Positions 31,291-41,957 of a stretch of DNA of 64,000 nucleotides are shown piece after piece. The notes beneath the pieces are model-generated. The model made no database searches. It saw nothing but the letters and a program-made list of their open reading frames with translations, and was not told where the DNA came from. Within the stretch, counting starts at the first letter, position 1. Every line of letters begins with the position of its first letter. This DNA comes from Rhodocyclales bacterium GT-UBC (GTDB lineage: Bacteria; Pseudomonadota; Gammaproteobacteria; Burkholderiales; Rhodocyclaceae): positions 124,001 to 188,000 of the forward strand of contig QXPY01000007.1 of assembly GCA_003583745.1 (NCBI GenBank), written 5' to 3'. Both the position numbers and the translations under genes were made by a program.

Positions 31291-31312
31291 CCCCGGATGG
31301 CCAATTGCCCCC

Positions 31313-31768
31313 TTAACGCGATTGCCAGCGCGCTGCCGCGCTATCGTCACTTTCCCGGGCATCGACCCAATGAGCACCTTGCGGGGTCGCTTCGCGCTTC
31401 CAGAAGGGCGCACGGGTTTTCAGGTAATCCATGATGAATTCGCAGGCGGCGAACGCCTCACCACGGTGCGCACTGGTCACGGCGACCAGCACGATCTGGT
31501 CGCAAGGCTTGAGCGGCCCGACCCGATGGATCACCAGCGCGTCGTAGATATCCCAGCGCCCCTTGGCTTCGGCAACGATCTCGGCCAAAGCCTTCTCGGT
31601 CATACCGGGATAATGCTCCAGCGTCATCTCAGATACCGCGGCACCGTCGTTCAGGTCGCGTACCAGGCCAAGGAAGCTGGCCTGCGCCCCGACCCGGGCG
31701 TCGCCGGCACGCATCGCCGCCAGTTCGGCACCCAGATCGAAATCGGCTTCCTGAACCCTGACCGTCAT
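31313..31768 (-). CDS. moaE: Molybdopterin synthase catalytic subunit
   Basis: MoaE, with the thiocarboxylated MoaD, inserts the dithiolene sulfurs into molybdopterin. The 151-residue protein shows MTLEHYPGMTEKAL, VIHRVGPLKPCDQIVLVAV, TSAHRGEAFAACEFIMDYLK and the catalytic-lysine region TRAPFWKREATPQGAHWV. It starts 2 bases after the prfC stop. moaD, moaA and moaC are not in the window. Confidence 0.95.
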   Translation of the reverse strand: MTVRVQEADFDLGAELAAMRAGDARVGAQASFLGLVRDLNDGAAVSEMTLEHYPGMTEKALAEIVAEAKGRWDIYDALVIHRVGPLKPCDQIVLVAVTSAHRGEAFAACEFIMDYLKTRAPFWKREATPQGAHWVDARESDDSAAARWQSR

Positions 31769-31770
31769 GA

Positions 31771-33357
<1,587 letters not shown>

Positions 33358-33410
33358 AAAGCGGAAAGGTCGCGATTATACCCGCGCCGGGCGGCACCAA
33401 GCCGGGCTGC

Positions 33411-34136
33411 TCAGCAGGGCAGGACTTCGCGATACAAGGCTCGGCTCGAAAAAGCCAGCCAGGACAAGGTCAAGGGCAGGATAGGCAGCAACAGCACGCT
33501 GGAAATCGTGACACAGGACAGCAGGCAGGCCCAGATCATCGCAGGAACGAAGCTTGAAAAAACGACACGCACGCTGATCACCACCGACTCGACCAAGCCA
33601 GCCCGGCGTTCGCATAGCAACGGTACGGAAAACGCGGTGACCCCGTAAAGCAGAAATGCGATAAACGCACCCGACACACCTGACCATGCAATAAATCGAA
33701 GCGGATGACCGCCATCCAGCAAGGCGCCCAATTCGACAAGGGGGCCGCCCACCATGTAGGCATACAAAATTGCTGCATCTGTCAGAAAGATCATCAGGAG
33801 CAAGCAGCAAACCAGGGCCAACGCTCCCAGGGATGGCGCGGCATGGGCGTAGCCGTTTCGGATGGCGCGCCAATCGACCGGCCTTCCTTCCTGGCTGGCC
33901 GAAGCGATACCGAAGTAGCCTGCCAGCAGCAAGGGGCCGACCAACATGAAAGAGCCGGCCGCAGGAATAAGAAAGGGCACCCAGCCCTGGCGCAGCAGCA
34001 TTCCCATGATAAGAGCACCAGCCAGCACAAAGATCGAGGCATAGCCAACACTGATGCGCCAGGCCTTGTGCAGTTGCGACCAGCCGGCTCGTAAAGCCCG
34101 AAACAGCGTCGCGATCGAGAAAGGAAGAATCCGCAT
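33411..34136 (-). CDS. DUF2189 family integral membrane protein
   Basis: A 241-residue protein with about six hydrophobic segments (near 30-50, 55-75, 105-130, 150-175, 190-215, 215-235), opening MRILPFSIATLFRALRAGWSQLHKAW. The pattern WRISVGYASIFVLAGAL followed by PLLLAGYFGIASASQEGRPVDW recalls DUF2189 membrane proteins. No function is established. It lies 53 bases upstream of prfC on the same strand. Confidence 0.75.
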   Translation of the reverse strand: MRILPFSIATLFRALRAGWSQLHKAWRISVGYASIFVLAGALIMGMLLRQGWVPFLIPAAGSFMLVGPLLLAGYFGIASASQEGRPVDWRAIRNGYAHAAPSLGALALVCCLLLMIFLTDAAILYAYMVGGPLVELGALLDGGHPLRFIAWSGVSGAFIAFLLYGVTAFSVPLLCERRAGLVESVVISVRVVFSSFVPAMIWACLLSCVTISSVLLLPILPLTLSWLAFSSRALYREVLPC

Positions 34137-34382
34137 GCAGCCACCGCAAAATTCAGAGCCATCAAGGCTAGCGCCAAGCGACAGCGATTACTCGGATACA
34201 CATCAAATCGGCCGCAATCCGGCATGTCTGCCTAACCAACGGAACAACGCCCAATCCAGGTTGCCATACGACAGTGTCACAAATGGATATAGCCTGATAG
34301 AATCCACCAAAAAATATAAATACGGCAAAAATGCAAAACCTGCTCTACAACTAGCGAAGTGCCGCCCGACCGAGGAACACCC

Positions 34383-37300
34383 ATGCATGCTTCACCCTCT
34401 TTGCTGGCACGACTGAAAGCTCGGACTGATGGATTGCCCTTGAAAATCAAGGCCAGTCTGGCTTCTGCCTTCGTTTTCATTCTCGGAATCGGCATCCTCG
34501 CGCTTTACGTTGCAGATGGCCTGCGCCGGGACTTTCAGGCCCTCATTGCTCAGGAACAAACGACCGCCGCCACCTTTGTCGCCCGGACGCTGGAGGGCGA
34601 AGTCAAATTGCGTTTGGACATGCTGGGCAGCCTGCACGAACAGGTGGCGGCATTGATGACGCAACCCAATCGAGCGGCCCCGCTGAATAATCTGCTGAAC
34701 GAGCAGAAAGCCTTGGCCAAGCTCTTCAACCGGGACATCTACATTCTCGCCAAAGATGGAACCCGAATCGCCGAAAGCCCCTCTCGCGGCTACCTTGGTA
34801 CCGCTTATGCCGACAGCCAGTATTTTATCGACGTCATGGCCAGCGGGACGCCGATCATTCGCGTGTGGTTCGGTCGCTTTGCCAAGCAGCCTGTGCTGCT
34901 CGTTGCCTTGCCGATCAAGAATGCTGAAGGCGAGATACTCGGCGCCTTGTGTGCAACAGAAATCATCGGTCCGGGCAGCCATTTCCACCTGAACGACGAA
35001 GTCCGCAACGGGCAGACCGGCGGCTTCCATGTTTACGCTCTGAACCAGGGCATTTTCGCGGCAAGCACCGATCCGAGCCGGGTCCTGCAAAAACTTCCGG
35101 CGCCAGGCGTTAACCCATTGCTTGACCGCAGGCTCGACGGTTACCTTGGCCCAGGCATCGTTGTTGATTCGAAAGGTGTCGAAATCATCAGCGCTGCCGC
35201 CCGCATACAGCAACCAAACTGGATGGTGGTCGCCTACCTCCCTACCGCCGAGGCTTTTGCCCCTCTCAAGGCCGCGATCAGCCAGGTTTACGTAGGCGCC
35301 CTGGCAATCGCCGGTCTCTGCGGCCTGCTCACCTGGTTTGGACTCAAGCGCGCGCTCGCCCCGCTTGAAAAAGCGGCATGGCAAATCGGTCGATCCGGCA
35401 GCGGCGAGCAGGGCCCGGAGCCGGTCACGGTCGAAGGCAGTGGCGAAATCCGTCTGCTTCTCGACAACTTCAATCGTATGCAAACGCATGTCGCACAACA
35501 AAATGCGCTCGTTCGCCAGGAACGCGACCAACTGGAAGCAATGGTTGAAGCGCGCACCCGCGAGCTACAAGCGTCGAACAGCGAACTCCGGGCACAGGCC
35601 GCCGAGATCGCCGACCTTTATGCACACGCGCCCTGCGGCTACCACACGCTCGATGCCAATGGCGTTTTCCAGCGCATCAACGACACCGAACTCGACTGGC
35701 TCGGCTATGCCCGCGAAGAACTGATCGGCCGACTCCGTTTGGCAGACATCGTGACACCCGAATATACGGCCTTGTTCGACAATCACCTCGACCTGTTCAA
35801 AGAGTCCGGTTCAATTCGCGAACTCGAATGCGACCTCAAGTGCAAGGATGGCGGCATCATGCCGGTCATTCTCAGTTCGAGCGTGGTTCGCGACGAACAG
35901 GGGAATATCGTCTCGGCACGCTCGACCTTGTTCGACAACGGCCAGCGCAAGTCCCTCGAATCGGCGCTACGCAAGAGCGAGGCACTGCTGCATGGCGTAC
36001 TCGACAATACGCCGGCATTGATCGCGTACTGGAACCGCCACCTCATCAACGAATTTGCCAACCATACTTTCGAACAACTTTACGGCCTGCGAGCTTCCGA
36101 AGTTGTCGGCCGCCACCTGCGCGATGTCATCGGCGAAGACGCCTTCACCGTCAGTCAGCCCTATATTGCCGGAGTATTGAACGGTCAGGCGCAATCCTTC
36201 GAGCGTGCGCTCATCGATCAACACGGCAATCCGCTATGGACCCAGGTGAAATACATACCGGACAAGGAATGCGAAGCCATCCGCGGCTATTTCGCCCTGG
36301 TTTCCGACATCACGCCGCTGAAGGAAAAGGAAAGGCAAATTGCGGCCCTCAATGCAGAACTAGCCGAGCGGGCCGAACAGGCGGAACTGGCGACACGCGC
36401 CAAAAGCGTCTTCCTCGCCAACATGAGCCACGAAATCCGGACACCGATGAATGCCATCGTCGGCCTGACCCATGCCTTGCGGCGCACTCCGCAGACCCCC
36501 GATCAAACCGACAAGCTGGGCAAAATCTCCGGCGCAGCAAACCACCTGCTCGGCTTGATCAACGACATCCTCGACATTTCGAAAATCGAAGCCAACAAAG
36601 TCGTCCTGGAAAAAGCCGACTTCGAATTGGATGCCGTCCTGTCGCGCATCTCATCGATGATCATCGAACGGGTCCGGGAAAAAGGCCTCGAATTCATCAT
36701 CGATACTGCCCCGGATATCGGCCTGATCAATGGCGATTCAACCCGCCTCGGCCAATGCCTGCTCAACTACCTGAGCAATGCCGTCAAGTTCACCGAGCAG
36801 GGTTCGATCAAACTGCAGGTCAGGATTGCCGAGTCCACCCCGGACAACGTGTTGTTGCGCTTCGAGGTAGAAGATAGCGGCATCGGCATCGCAGCCCAGG
36901 CGCTCCCCCGTCTTTTCCACAGTTTCGAGCAGGCTGACGACTCGACCAACCGTCGCTTCGGCGGCAGCGGCCTGGGCTTGGCGATCACGCGCAGCCTCGC
37001 CGAGTTGATGGGGGGTGAAGTGGGTGTGAGCAGCACGCCGGGTCAAGGCAGCCGCTTCTGGATGACCGCCCGCTTCGGGCGCCCCGACCCGGCCCAACAA
37101 GCTTCGAATCGCCCCATGCAGCAAGGCTTGCGTGCCTTGGTCGTAGACGATACGCCGCTGAGCCGCCTCTCCCATGGCCAGATCCTCCGGGTCGCGGGAC
37201 TCGACAGCGACAGCGTCGATACCGGCCATGCCGCTCTTCAGGCGATCGTCGATGCAGACCGCCGCGGCCATCCCTATGCCCTGCTACTGATCGATCTGCT

Positions 37301-37946
37301 GATGCCTGACATCGATGGCATCGAAACCTTGAACCGGATTCGCCGCCAGTCGCTGGGTCGGCAACCGCAAGCGCTGCTCATCACCGCATCGGCAACCCCG
37401 TTGATCATCGAAGAAGCCAAAGCGGCCGGCTACGCCGATGTAATCATCAAACCGCTATCAGCCAGTGCCCTGCTTCAGGCCTGCACCCCGCTGGCCCTGC
37501 TCGCTGCGCCGGCTGCCGCCCCCCAGGACTTCAGCTCTCAAACGCCCGAGTTAACACTGCGGCAACGCTACTCACACAGCCGTATCCTGTTGGTCGAGGA
37601 TGATCCGATCAATCAGGAAGTCGCCCTGTTCCTGCTTGAGGATGCCGGGCTGAAAGCCAGTGTCGTGGGTGACGGTCAGGCCGCTGTCGATCAAGTCAGG
37701 CGCGAACACTTCGATCTCGTCTTGATGGATATGCAAATGCCCATCATGGATGGCCTTGAAGCAACCCGCCAAATCCGTCGCTTGCCGGGTCGCGAACACC
37801 TGCCCATTCTGGCCATGACGGCAAACGCCTTCGCCGAAGACAAATCGGCCTGCCTGGCTGCCGGCATGAACGACTTTCTGAGCAAACCGGTCGATCCCGA
37901 CTTGTTGTTCTCGTTACTGCTTAAATGGCTCGCACAGAAAAGCTGA
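34383..37946 (+). CDS. Hybrid sensor histidine kinase, Cache-HAMP-PAS-PAS-HisKA-HATPase-REC-REC
   Basis: A 1187-residue membrane kinase. TM1 is at about 21-46, a periplasmic double-Cache-type sensor at 50-298, TM2 at about 301-321, HAMP to about 375 and a coiled coil. PAS domains lie at about 412-520 and 535-650. HisKA has the phosphorylated His683 ([11 protein letters not shown]), and the HATPase is at about 785-900 (N box [11 protein letters not shown] boxes). Two receiver domains follow, with acceptors Asp971 ([11 protein letters not shown]) and Asp1116 ([11 protein letters not shown]). No Hpt domain or adjacent response regulator is seen. The stop abuts the cowN stop without a spacer base. 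Confidence 0.93.
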   Translation: MHASPSLLARLKARTDGLPLKIKASLASAFVFILGIGILALYVADGLRRDFQALIAQEQTTAATFVARTLEGEVKLRLDMLGSLHEQVAALMTQPNRAAPLNNLLNEQKALAKLFNRDIYILAKDGTRIAESPSRGYLGTAYADSQYFIDVMASGTPIIRVWFGRFAKQPVLLVALPIKNAEGEILGALCATEIIGPGSHFHLNDEVRNGQTGGFHVYALNQGIFAASTDPSRVLQKLPAPGVNPLLDRRLDGYLGPGIVVDSKGVEIISAAARIQQPNWMVVAYLPTAEAFAPLKAAISQVYVGALAIAGLCGLLTWFGLKRALAPLEKAAWQIGRSGSGEQGPEPVTVEGSGEIRLLLDNFNRMQTHVAQQNALVRQERDQLEAMVEARTRELQASNSELRAQAAEIADLYAHAPCGYHTLDANGVFQRINDTELDWLGYAREELIGRLRLADIVTPEYTALFDNHLDLFKESGSIRELECDLKCKDGGIMPVILSSSVVRDEQGNIVSARSTLFDNGQRKSLESALRKSEALLHGVLDNTPALIAYWNRHLINEFANHTFEQLYGLRASEVVGRHLRDVIGEDAFTVSQPYIAGVLNGQAQSFERALIDQHGNPLWTQVKYIPDKECEAIRGYFALVSDITPLKEKERQIAALNAELAERAEQAELATRAKSVFLANMSHEIRTPMNAIVGLTHALRRTPQTPDQTDKLGKISGAANHLLGLINDILDISKIEANKVVLEKADFELDAVLSRISSMIIERVREKGLEFIIDTAPDIGLINGDSTRLGQCLLNYLSNAVKFTEQGSIKLQVRIAESTPDNVLLRFEVEDSGIGIAAQALPRLFHSFEQADDSTNRRFGGSGLGLAITRSLAELMGGEVGVSSTPGQGSRFWMTARFGRPDPAQQASNRPMQQGLRALVVDDTPLSRLSHGQILRVAGLDSDSVDTGHAALQAIVDADRRGHPYALLLIDLLMPDIDGIETLNRIRRQSLGRQPQALLITASATPLIIEEAKAAGYADVIIKPLSASALLQACTPLALLAAPAAAPQDFSSQTPELTLRQRYSHSRILLVEDDPINQEVALFLLEDAGLKASVVGDGQAAVDQVRREHFDLVLMDMQMPIMDGLEATRQIRRLPGREHLPILAMTANAFAEDKSACLAAGMNDFLSKPVDPDLLFSLLLKWLAQKS

Positions 37947-38261
37947 TCAACAGCACTCTTCCTCAAGCTGCATCAAGAGTTCAAGGGCATCCGCGTCATC
38001 GCAGTCCTCGAAGAACTCCCGAATCTGGTTGATATGGCAATGCACCAGGAACAAATCGTCCGGTACAGGCCCGCTCTTGGGTTGCCGTTTGGCCATGAAG
38101 TACTCCCAGAAACCGTTGCCGTGACCGGCCGCGATATTACGTTCGATATACTCCATTACGCGGCGGGCGTTGCCGTCGCAATCGATCCCGTTGAAGCTTT
38201 CGTAACGGTCGGTCTTGCTACGGCAGCCACACGCGGCCGGGCGGGTTTGTGTCGTATCCAT
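37947..38261 (-). CDS. cowN: CowN, protector of nitrogenase against carbon monoxide
   Basis: CowN is a small cytoplasmic protein that lets nitrogenase keep fixing N2 when CO is present. The 104-residue protein matches the family along its length: DRYESFNGIDCDGNARRVM, GFWEYFMAKRQP, PVPDDLFLVHCHINQIREFF and the invariant acidic-dicysteine end EEECC. The N-terminal 18 residues (with CGC) are less conserved. The SD AGGAG lies 7 bases before the ATG, inside a small hairpin. The gene directly follows a CooA-like regulator, and a CooA-type operator and -10 box lie in the gap, so CO-dependent induction is the likely control. Confidence 0.93.
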   Translation of the reverse strand: MDTTQTRPAACGCRSKTDRYESFNGIDCDGNARRVMEYIERNIAAGHGNGFWEYFMAKRQPKSGPVPDDLFLVHCHINQIREFFEDCDDADALELLMQLEEECC

Positions 38262-38291
38262 GCTGGGCTCCTGAAATATCTTCAGGAACCG

Positions 38292-38334
38292 ATTCTAGGG
38301 ACAAGCCGATTTTGATTCCGTCGGCTGGCCGACA
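38292..38334 (-). promoter_or_regulatory. Predicted CooA-type class II promoter of cowN
   Basis: Read on the minus strand, TGTCG-N6-CGACG (38319-38334) fits the CooA operator pattern TGTCR-N6-YGACA. A -10 box TAGAAT lies at 38297-38292. With +1 at 38285 the operator centre falls at -41.5, the exact class II activator position. No -35 box is needed in that arrangement. The cowN leader would be about 24 bases. Confidence 0.65.
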
Positions 38335-38340
38335 GTTTTG

Positions 38341-39033
38341 CTAATTCGCGCTAACGCGACACCTTTCGGATAGCGCCTCTAGCGACTTGACCAGCAAGCT
38401 GCGCCGACTCTGCCGGACCAGGATGCCTTCGCGCTCCCACTGGTTGATCAGTGAAGAAACTGTCTGCCGGGTCGAACCGAGCAGGCTGGCAATATCTTCG
38501 GTACCCAGATCGAGCGGCACCAGCCAACCGGCATCCGTCACCTGACCGCGTCGATTGGCCACACCGAGGAGAAAACGCGCCAACCGGGCCGGCACTTCGC
38601 GAAAGGCCAGGTCCTCGATGAGATTGACGGCATTGACCAACATCCTTCCCAGTACGCGCATCATCACCGGCGTCACCGTCGGATCAGTCGACAGCTTGCG
38701 GGCGAAAGCCGCCGTTTCCATCATCCACAAAACACTTGGGGCTACGGCCTCGACATAAGTCGGGGTATGCGTGGTGTAGATATCGCCGGCATCAAGAAAG
38801 CTCAGGGTCAGTTCGCGATTCTCGCCAGCCAGATAGACCCGTAAGCGCCCCGATTGGACGAGAAAGACCTGATTGTTTGGTCCAGTCGGCGTCGACAACA
38901 GCTCGCCCTTGCCCAGATTGCGCCGCTCGAAACCAGCTGCGATGCCCTCGCCACGATCCGCCTGTGCCAGTGCCTGCAGCCAATGTTCAGCCGCACCGCC
39001 AATCTTTCCGGGAAGGTGATGAGCAAGGTCCAT
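38341..39033 (-). CDS. CooA-like Crp/Fnr family regulator (probable CO sensor)
   Basis: A 230-residue Crp/Fnr protein: cyclic-nucleotide-binding-like sensor fold (about 15-125), long C helix (about 125-160) and winged helix. The segment RELTLSFLDAGDIYTTHTP lines up with the heme site of CooA, keeping the His ligand (His89 here, His77 in R. rubrum CooA) but with Thr87 in place of the redox-exchanged Cys75. The recognition helix STRQTVSSLINQW resembles the CooA SSRQTTSTALN. The next gene is cowN, with a CooA-type site between. I use the ATG at 39033; a TTG at 39045 is also possible. Confidence 0.85.
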   Translation of the reverse strand: MDLAHHLPGKIGGAAEHWLQALAQADRGEGIAAGFERRNLGKGELLSTPTGPNNQVFLVQSGRLRVYLAGENRELTLSFLDAGDIYTTHTPTYVEAVAPSVLWMMETAAFARKLSTDPTVTPVMMRVLGRMLVNAVNLIEDLAFREVPARLARFLLGVANRRGQVTDAGWLVPLDLGTEDIASLLGSTRQTVSSLINQWEREGILVRQSRRSLLVKSLEALSERCRVSAN

Positions 39034-39116
39034 GTCGCAAGCCAAGCAAGAGCAAGGCCAACGACGATCTCACGAAAAATCAGGCAATTGGATAAGCGAA
39101 GTCCAGAAATTGGCTG

Positions 39117-39132
39117 ACTTGCGACAGCAAGT
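39117..39132. other. 16-bp palindrome upstream of the CooA-like gene
   Basis: ACTTGC-GACA-GCAAGT lies in the 109-base gap between the mutarotase stop and the regulator start. It could be an operator or a weak hairpin ending the mutarotase transcript; there is no T run. Confidence 0.45.
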
Positions 39133-39142
39133 TGGGGAGCAA

Positions 39143-39991
39143 TCAAACAATTACCAGCGTCTGCCGCCCATACCACTCCTCGCCAGCCGGCAACTGTACC
39201 GGTTCCCGGACAATGGCCGCCTCGACACAAAGCATTTGCCGCCAGCCATCAGCCGGCATGTCCTTGAGCTCGGCGCAACGCTCGACCCAGGGATTCCAGA
39301 CCACGACATCGGGGAAGCCCTGGCTTTGAATCCCCAGGCTGTAATTCCCCGCCTTCAGGTATTGCGGCCGGCGCACGTTGAAGTAGGCGCGATCCATCTC
39401 GCCTTCGACCACCAGTTCCGTTCCCGTATCGCGCTTGATTTCGTTGCCCCGCACGGCATCGCGATAATCGTGGCCATAGAACCCTTCCAGTGCCGCATCC
39501 TCGACCTGGACCAGGCGCAGGTAAGAATGCAGGGCACCGGTAAACTCGAAGGGCGCGCTACCGGTATTGGTAATACTCAGTTCGATATCGATGCGGTCGG
39601 CTTCGATCATCAGTGTCAGTTCCGCCTGAAACGGATGCGGCCAGACTGCGCGGCTTGCATCGTCATCGCTGACCGCTAAAGTTAACAAGGCAAAATCACT
39701 GCCGCAACGTTCCGTATTCAACGCCCAGCGCCGTGTTCTGAGAAATCCATGGCGGGGCAGTTCGCCCTCTTTGCCGAATTGCGGAAAACAAACCGGCACA
39801 CCGCCACGGACTGGCATGCTGCCATCGAACACGGCCTGCTCGGAGAGATAAAGCCGCTCCCTGCCATCCTGCGTTTTCCAGGATAACACCTGGCCGCCCA
39901 GGGTGCTGATGATGGCGCTGGCACCGTTCGGGCCGTTCAGCCGGAATGCCTCGATACCGTGGAAGTCGATTTTTTCAATGGAGGGTGTCAT
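39143..39991 (-). CDS. D-hexose-6-phosphate mutarotase
   Basis: A 282-residue galactose-mutarotase-fold protein of the YeaD group that interconverts alpha and beta glucose 6-phosphate. Typical features are ISTLGGQVLSWKTQDGRERL, SMPVRGGVPVCFPQFG, LPRHGFLRTRRWAL (catalytic-type His), FTGALHSYLRL with the second His, and VVVWNPWVE plus the C-terminal CVEAAIVREPVQLPAGEEW. I use the ATG at 39991 (MTPSIEKIDFHG), which overlaps the end of the DUF3301 gene by 17 bases. Confidence 0.92.
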   Translation of the reverse strand: MTPSIEKIDFHGIEAFRLNGPNGASAIISTLGGQVLSWKTQDGRERLYLSEQAVFDGSMPVRGGVPVCFPQFGKEGELPRHGFLRTRRWALNTERCGSDFALLTLAVSDDDASRAVWPHPFQAELTLMIEADRIDIELSITNTGSAPFEFTGALHSYLRLVQVEDAALEGFYGHDYRDAVRGNEIKRDTGTELVVEGEMDRAYFNVRRPQYLKAGNYSLGIQSQGFPDVVVWNPWVERCAELKDMPADGWRQMLCVEAAIVREPVQLPAGEEWYGRQTLVIV

Positions 39992-40334
39992 CGTGATTCT
40001 GAAGAGTTGTGGTTTTGGGAACCACGTAGAGGTTGGGGCGGACATGCAGCATTTCCACTACATGGCCGACTAGGGTCACACTGCCGGCACGGCGATTGTC
40101 GCCGTTATCGCTATATTCGAAGCCGTAAACCCGACGCAAGCGGAGTTGTCCCGCATCGTCACGGGCTGGACGCAAGGCGCGGATGACGACCGTTTCATCG
40201 AGCAGTTGCAAGCCTTCTTCGGCACATGCCTGTTGCGCCGCCGCAACGCCGATTTCGCGCGCCTTGAGACTGTCCAGCCACAGCCAGGCAGCCGCCAGCA
40301 GGCCGACGAAGACAAGTAGTTCAAGCAGATCCAT
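39975..40334 (-). CDS. DUF3301 family membrane-anchored protein
   Basis: A 119-residue protein with one N-terminal membrane helix (MDLLELLVFVGLLAAAWLWL) then DSLKAREIGVAAAQQACAEE, and a soluble domain with LRRVYGFEYSDNGDNRRAGSV-type sequence. These are the DUF3301 features. Function unknown. The ATG at 40334 puts the membrane helix first; an upstream ATG at 40352 exists. The stop overlaps the mutarotase gene. Confidence 0.82.
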   Translation of the reverse strand: MDLLELLVFVGLLAAAWLWLDSLKAREIGVAAAQQACAEEGLQLLDETVVIRALRPARDDAGQLRLRRVYGFEYSDNGDNRRAGSVTLVGHVVEMLHVRPNLYVVPKTTTLQNHDDTLH

Positions 40335-40424
40335 CCGGTCAAGTATACGCAATTGACCTTACGGACTACAGAAATCGGTCACGAATTACCGGATAATGCA
40401 CATGTCACATATTCCAAACCAATC

Positions 40425-41945
40425 ATGAACTCGCCTTTGCAGTTGTTTCGCGACTTGCTTCCCTTCAATCCGCCCCCGCCCGAACAGCGGGCAGCAAGCA
40501 AGGTCCGCGTCCTGCTCGAAGCGAATGCCGACAGCTCGGCCAGCGAAATGGCGGTAACCCTGTTCAGCGAAGTGATCCCGGTCATCACTCGTCAGCCGAA
40601 CCTGAACATGCGCTTCAAGTTGCTCGAGGAAACCCGTCACGAGGCCGAACGGATACTCCCGGTCCTGGAAAGTCAAATCAGCCAGTCCGCGCTCCCCTTG
40701 CCGAAAAAGACGGCACAAATGGCCCTCGATGCCGACAACCTGCTCAAAGCGCTGGCCATGGCCTATCACGGCATCAGTCGCGATGCCGGCAAATTGCAAA
40801 ACGACAATACGCTGACTCCCCTCTTCCATCGTTCGATCCAGCGCGCCATGTCTGCAATTTGCCGCCGTCAGCAATTGGCCTACCGCGCCTACGCCAGCCC
40901 CTCCGCGCCCTCCTGGACCTTGCTGCATGAGTTGTACCAAATGGCATGCAGCCCCTCGGCCAAACCGCTCAACGGCGAAACTGCCCCTGTCGAACTGCAA
41001 TACCTGAGCGCACTTCTTCTTGCCTACGTTGATCCGAACAAATTGCCCCGCAGCGAATTCAACGCCGTTGTCGAAACCACCCAACAGCTCGCAGCCTACG
41101 CGTTGATCGCGCCTTACCAGGAGGACCTTGAAACGACCAACAAGGAGTTCTCTTTTCTGGTTCGACCAAAAGAAGGTTGCCCCGGTCTGCCCTTGCGCCG
41201 CTTGCCGGATAAGCCGACCGCACTGGGCGCGCTACTGATCGACTGCCAGCCGGTCGTCGCCGTGATCGACCGCAACCTGTCGCGCTGCACAGGGAAAAGC
41301 AGTCACCCCGACCTGGAAATCCCGCCCGCCGTACTGCAAAACCTGCGCATCGCACTGGGCGGCAAAGGGACGCGCCGTTTCAGTCGAACCCGCTTCCGGC
41401 CACGCGGCGATCTGGTAGGCGGACTGGACTCGGTCATGGAATTCATCGATGGCAACGCGTTCACTCGCCGGGCCGTCGATGCCGAGTGCCGCAACGCCGC
41501 TCGCTTTTCCCCTAGCGAATGGTCGCTGGTTGATGAAAGCCCGGATGGCTTTCGCGTCCGCTTCATCAAGGGAGACAAGTGGAAGGCAGGCGCCGGCGAT
41601 ATCGTCGCGTTGCAACCAAGAGAGTCGAGCCGGATTCATGTTTGCCTGGTTCGCCGTATTGCCAATGGCGGCAGTCGCCTCGAACTCGGCCTGCAAATGC
41701 TGTCACCCCAAGTCAGCGTCGTCGAGATATCGAGCGAAGGGAGCATGGCGCAACGTGCGATCTTCCTCCACAGCCTGCCTGCCTACGGGAAGTTTTCCGG
41801 CCTCGTCAGCCATGCCGGGCAACTGGCAAGTGGACAGGAAATCGAATTGAAATGGACCGGTCGGACGCTACGCCGACAAATTGGGCAATGCATTGAGGCC
41901 AATGAAGGACTAGAATTCTTCGCCTTGGACCCGCTTCCCAACTAA
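40425..41945 (+). CDS. Uncharacterised 506-residue protein with a PilZ-like C-terminal part
   Basis: I do not recognise this protein with certainty. The start at 40425 (MNSPLQLFRDLLPFNPPPPEQ) removes an unrelated 24-residue extension. The first 300 residues look all-helical and TPR-like without clear repeats. The C-terminal third has RRFSRTRFRPRGDLVGG and a beta-rich stretch VCLVRRIANGGSRLELGLQMLSP, which resembles beta-barrel wording in PilZ-type proteins. The canonical PilZ D/N-x-S-x-x-G motif is not evident, so c-di-GMP binding is only a possibility. rlmJ follows 12 bases later. Confidence 0.7.
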   Translation: MNSPLQLFRDLLPFNPPPPEQRAASKVRVLLEANADSSASEMAVTLFSEVIPVITRQPNLNMRFKLLEETRHEAERILPVLESQISQSALPLPKKTAQMALDADNLLKALAMAYHGISRDAGKLQNDNTLTPLFHRSIQRAMSAICRRQQLAYRAYASPSAPSWTLLHELYQMACSPSAKPLNGETAPVELQYLSALLLAYVDPNKLPRSEFNAVVETTQQLAAYALIAPYQEDLETTNKEFSFLVRPKEGCPGLPLRRLPDKPTALGALLIDCQPVVAVIDRNLSRCTGKSSHPDLEIPPAVLQNLRIALGGKGTRRFSRTRFRPRGDLVGGLDSVMEFIDGNAFTRRAVDAECRNAARFSPSEWSLVDESPDGFRVRFIKGDKWKAGAGDIVALQPRESSRIHVCLVRRIANGGSRLELGLQMLSPQVSVVEISSEGSMAQRAIFLHSLPAYGKFSGLVSHAGQLASGQEIELKWTGRTLRRQIGQCIEANEGLEFFALDPLPN

Positions 41946-41957
41946 ATTCCCCACCCG

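Noticed and set aside
38319-38334. The GTCGGC/GCCGAC repeat as a terminator for the CooA-like gene
   Set aside because: The loop would be only 2 bases and no T run follows; a DNA operator fits better.
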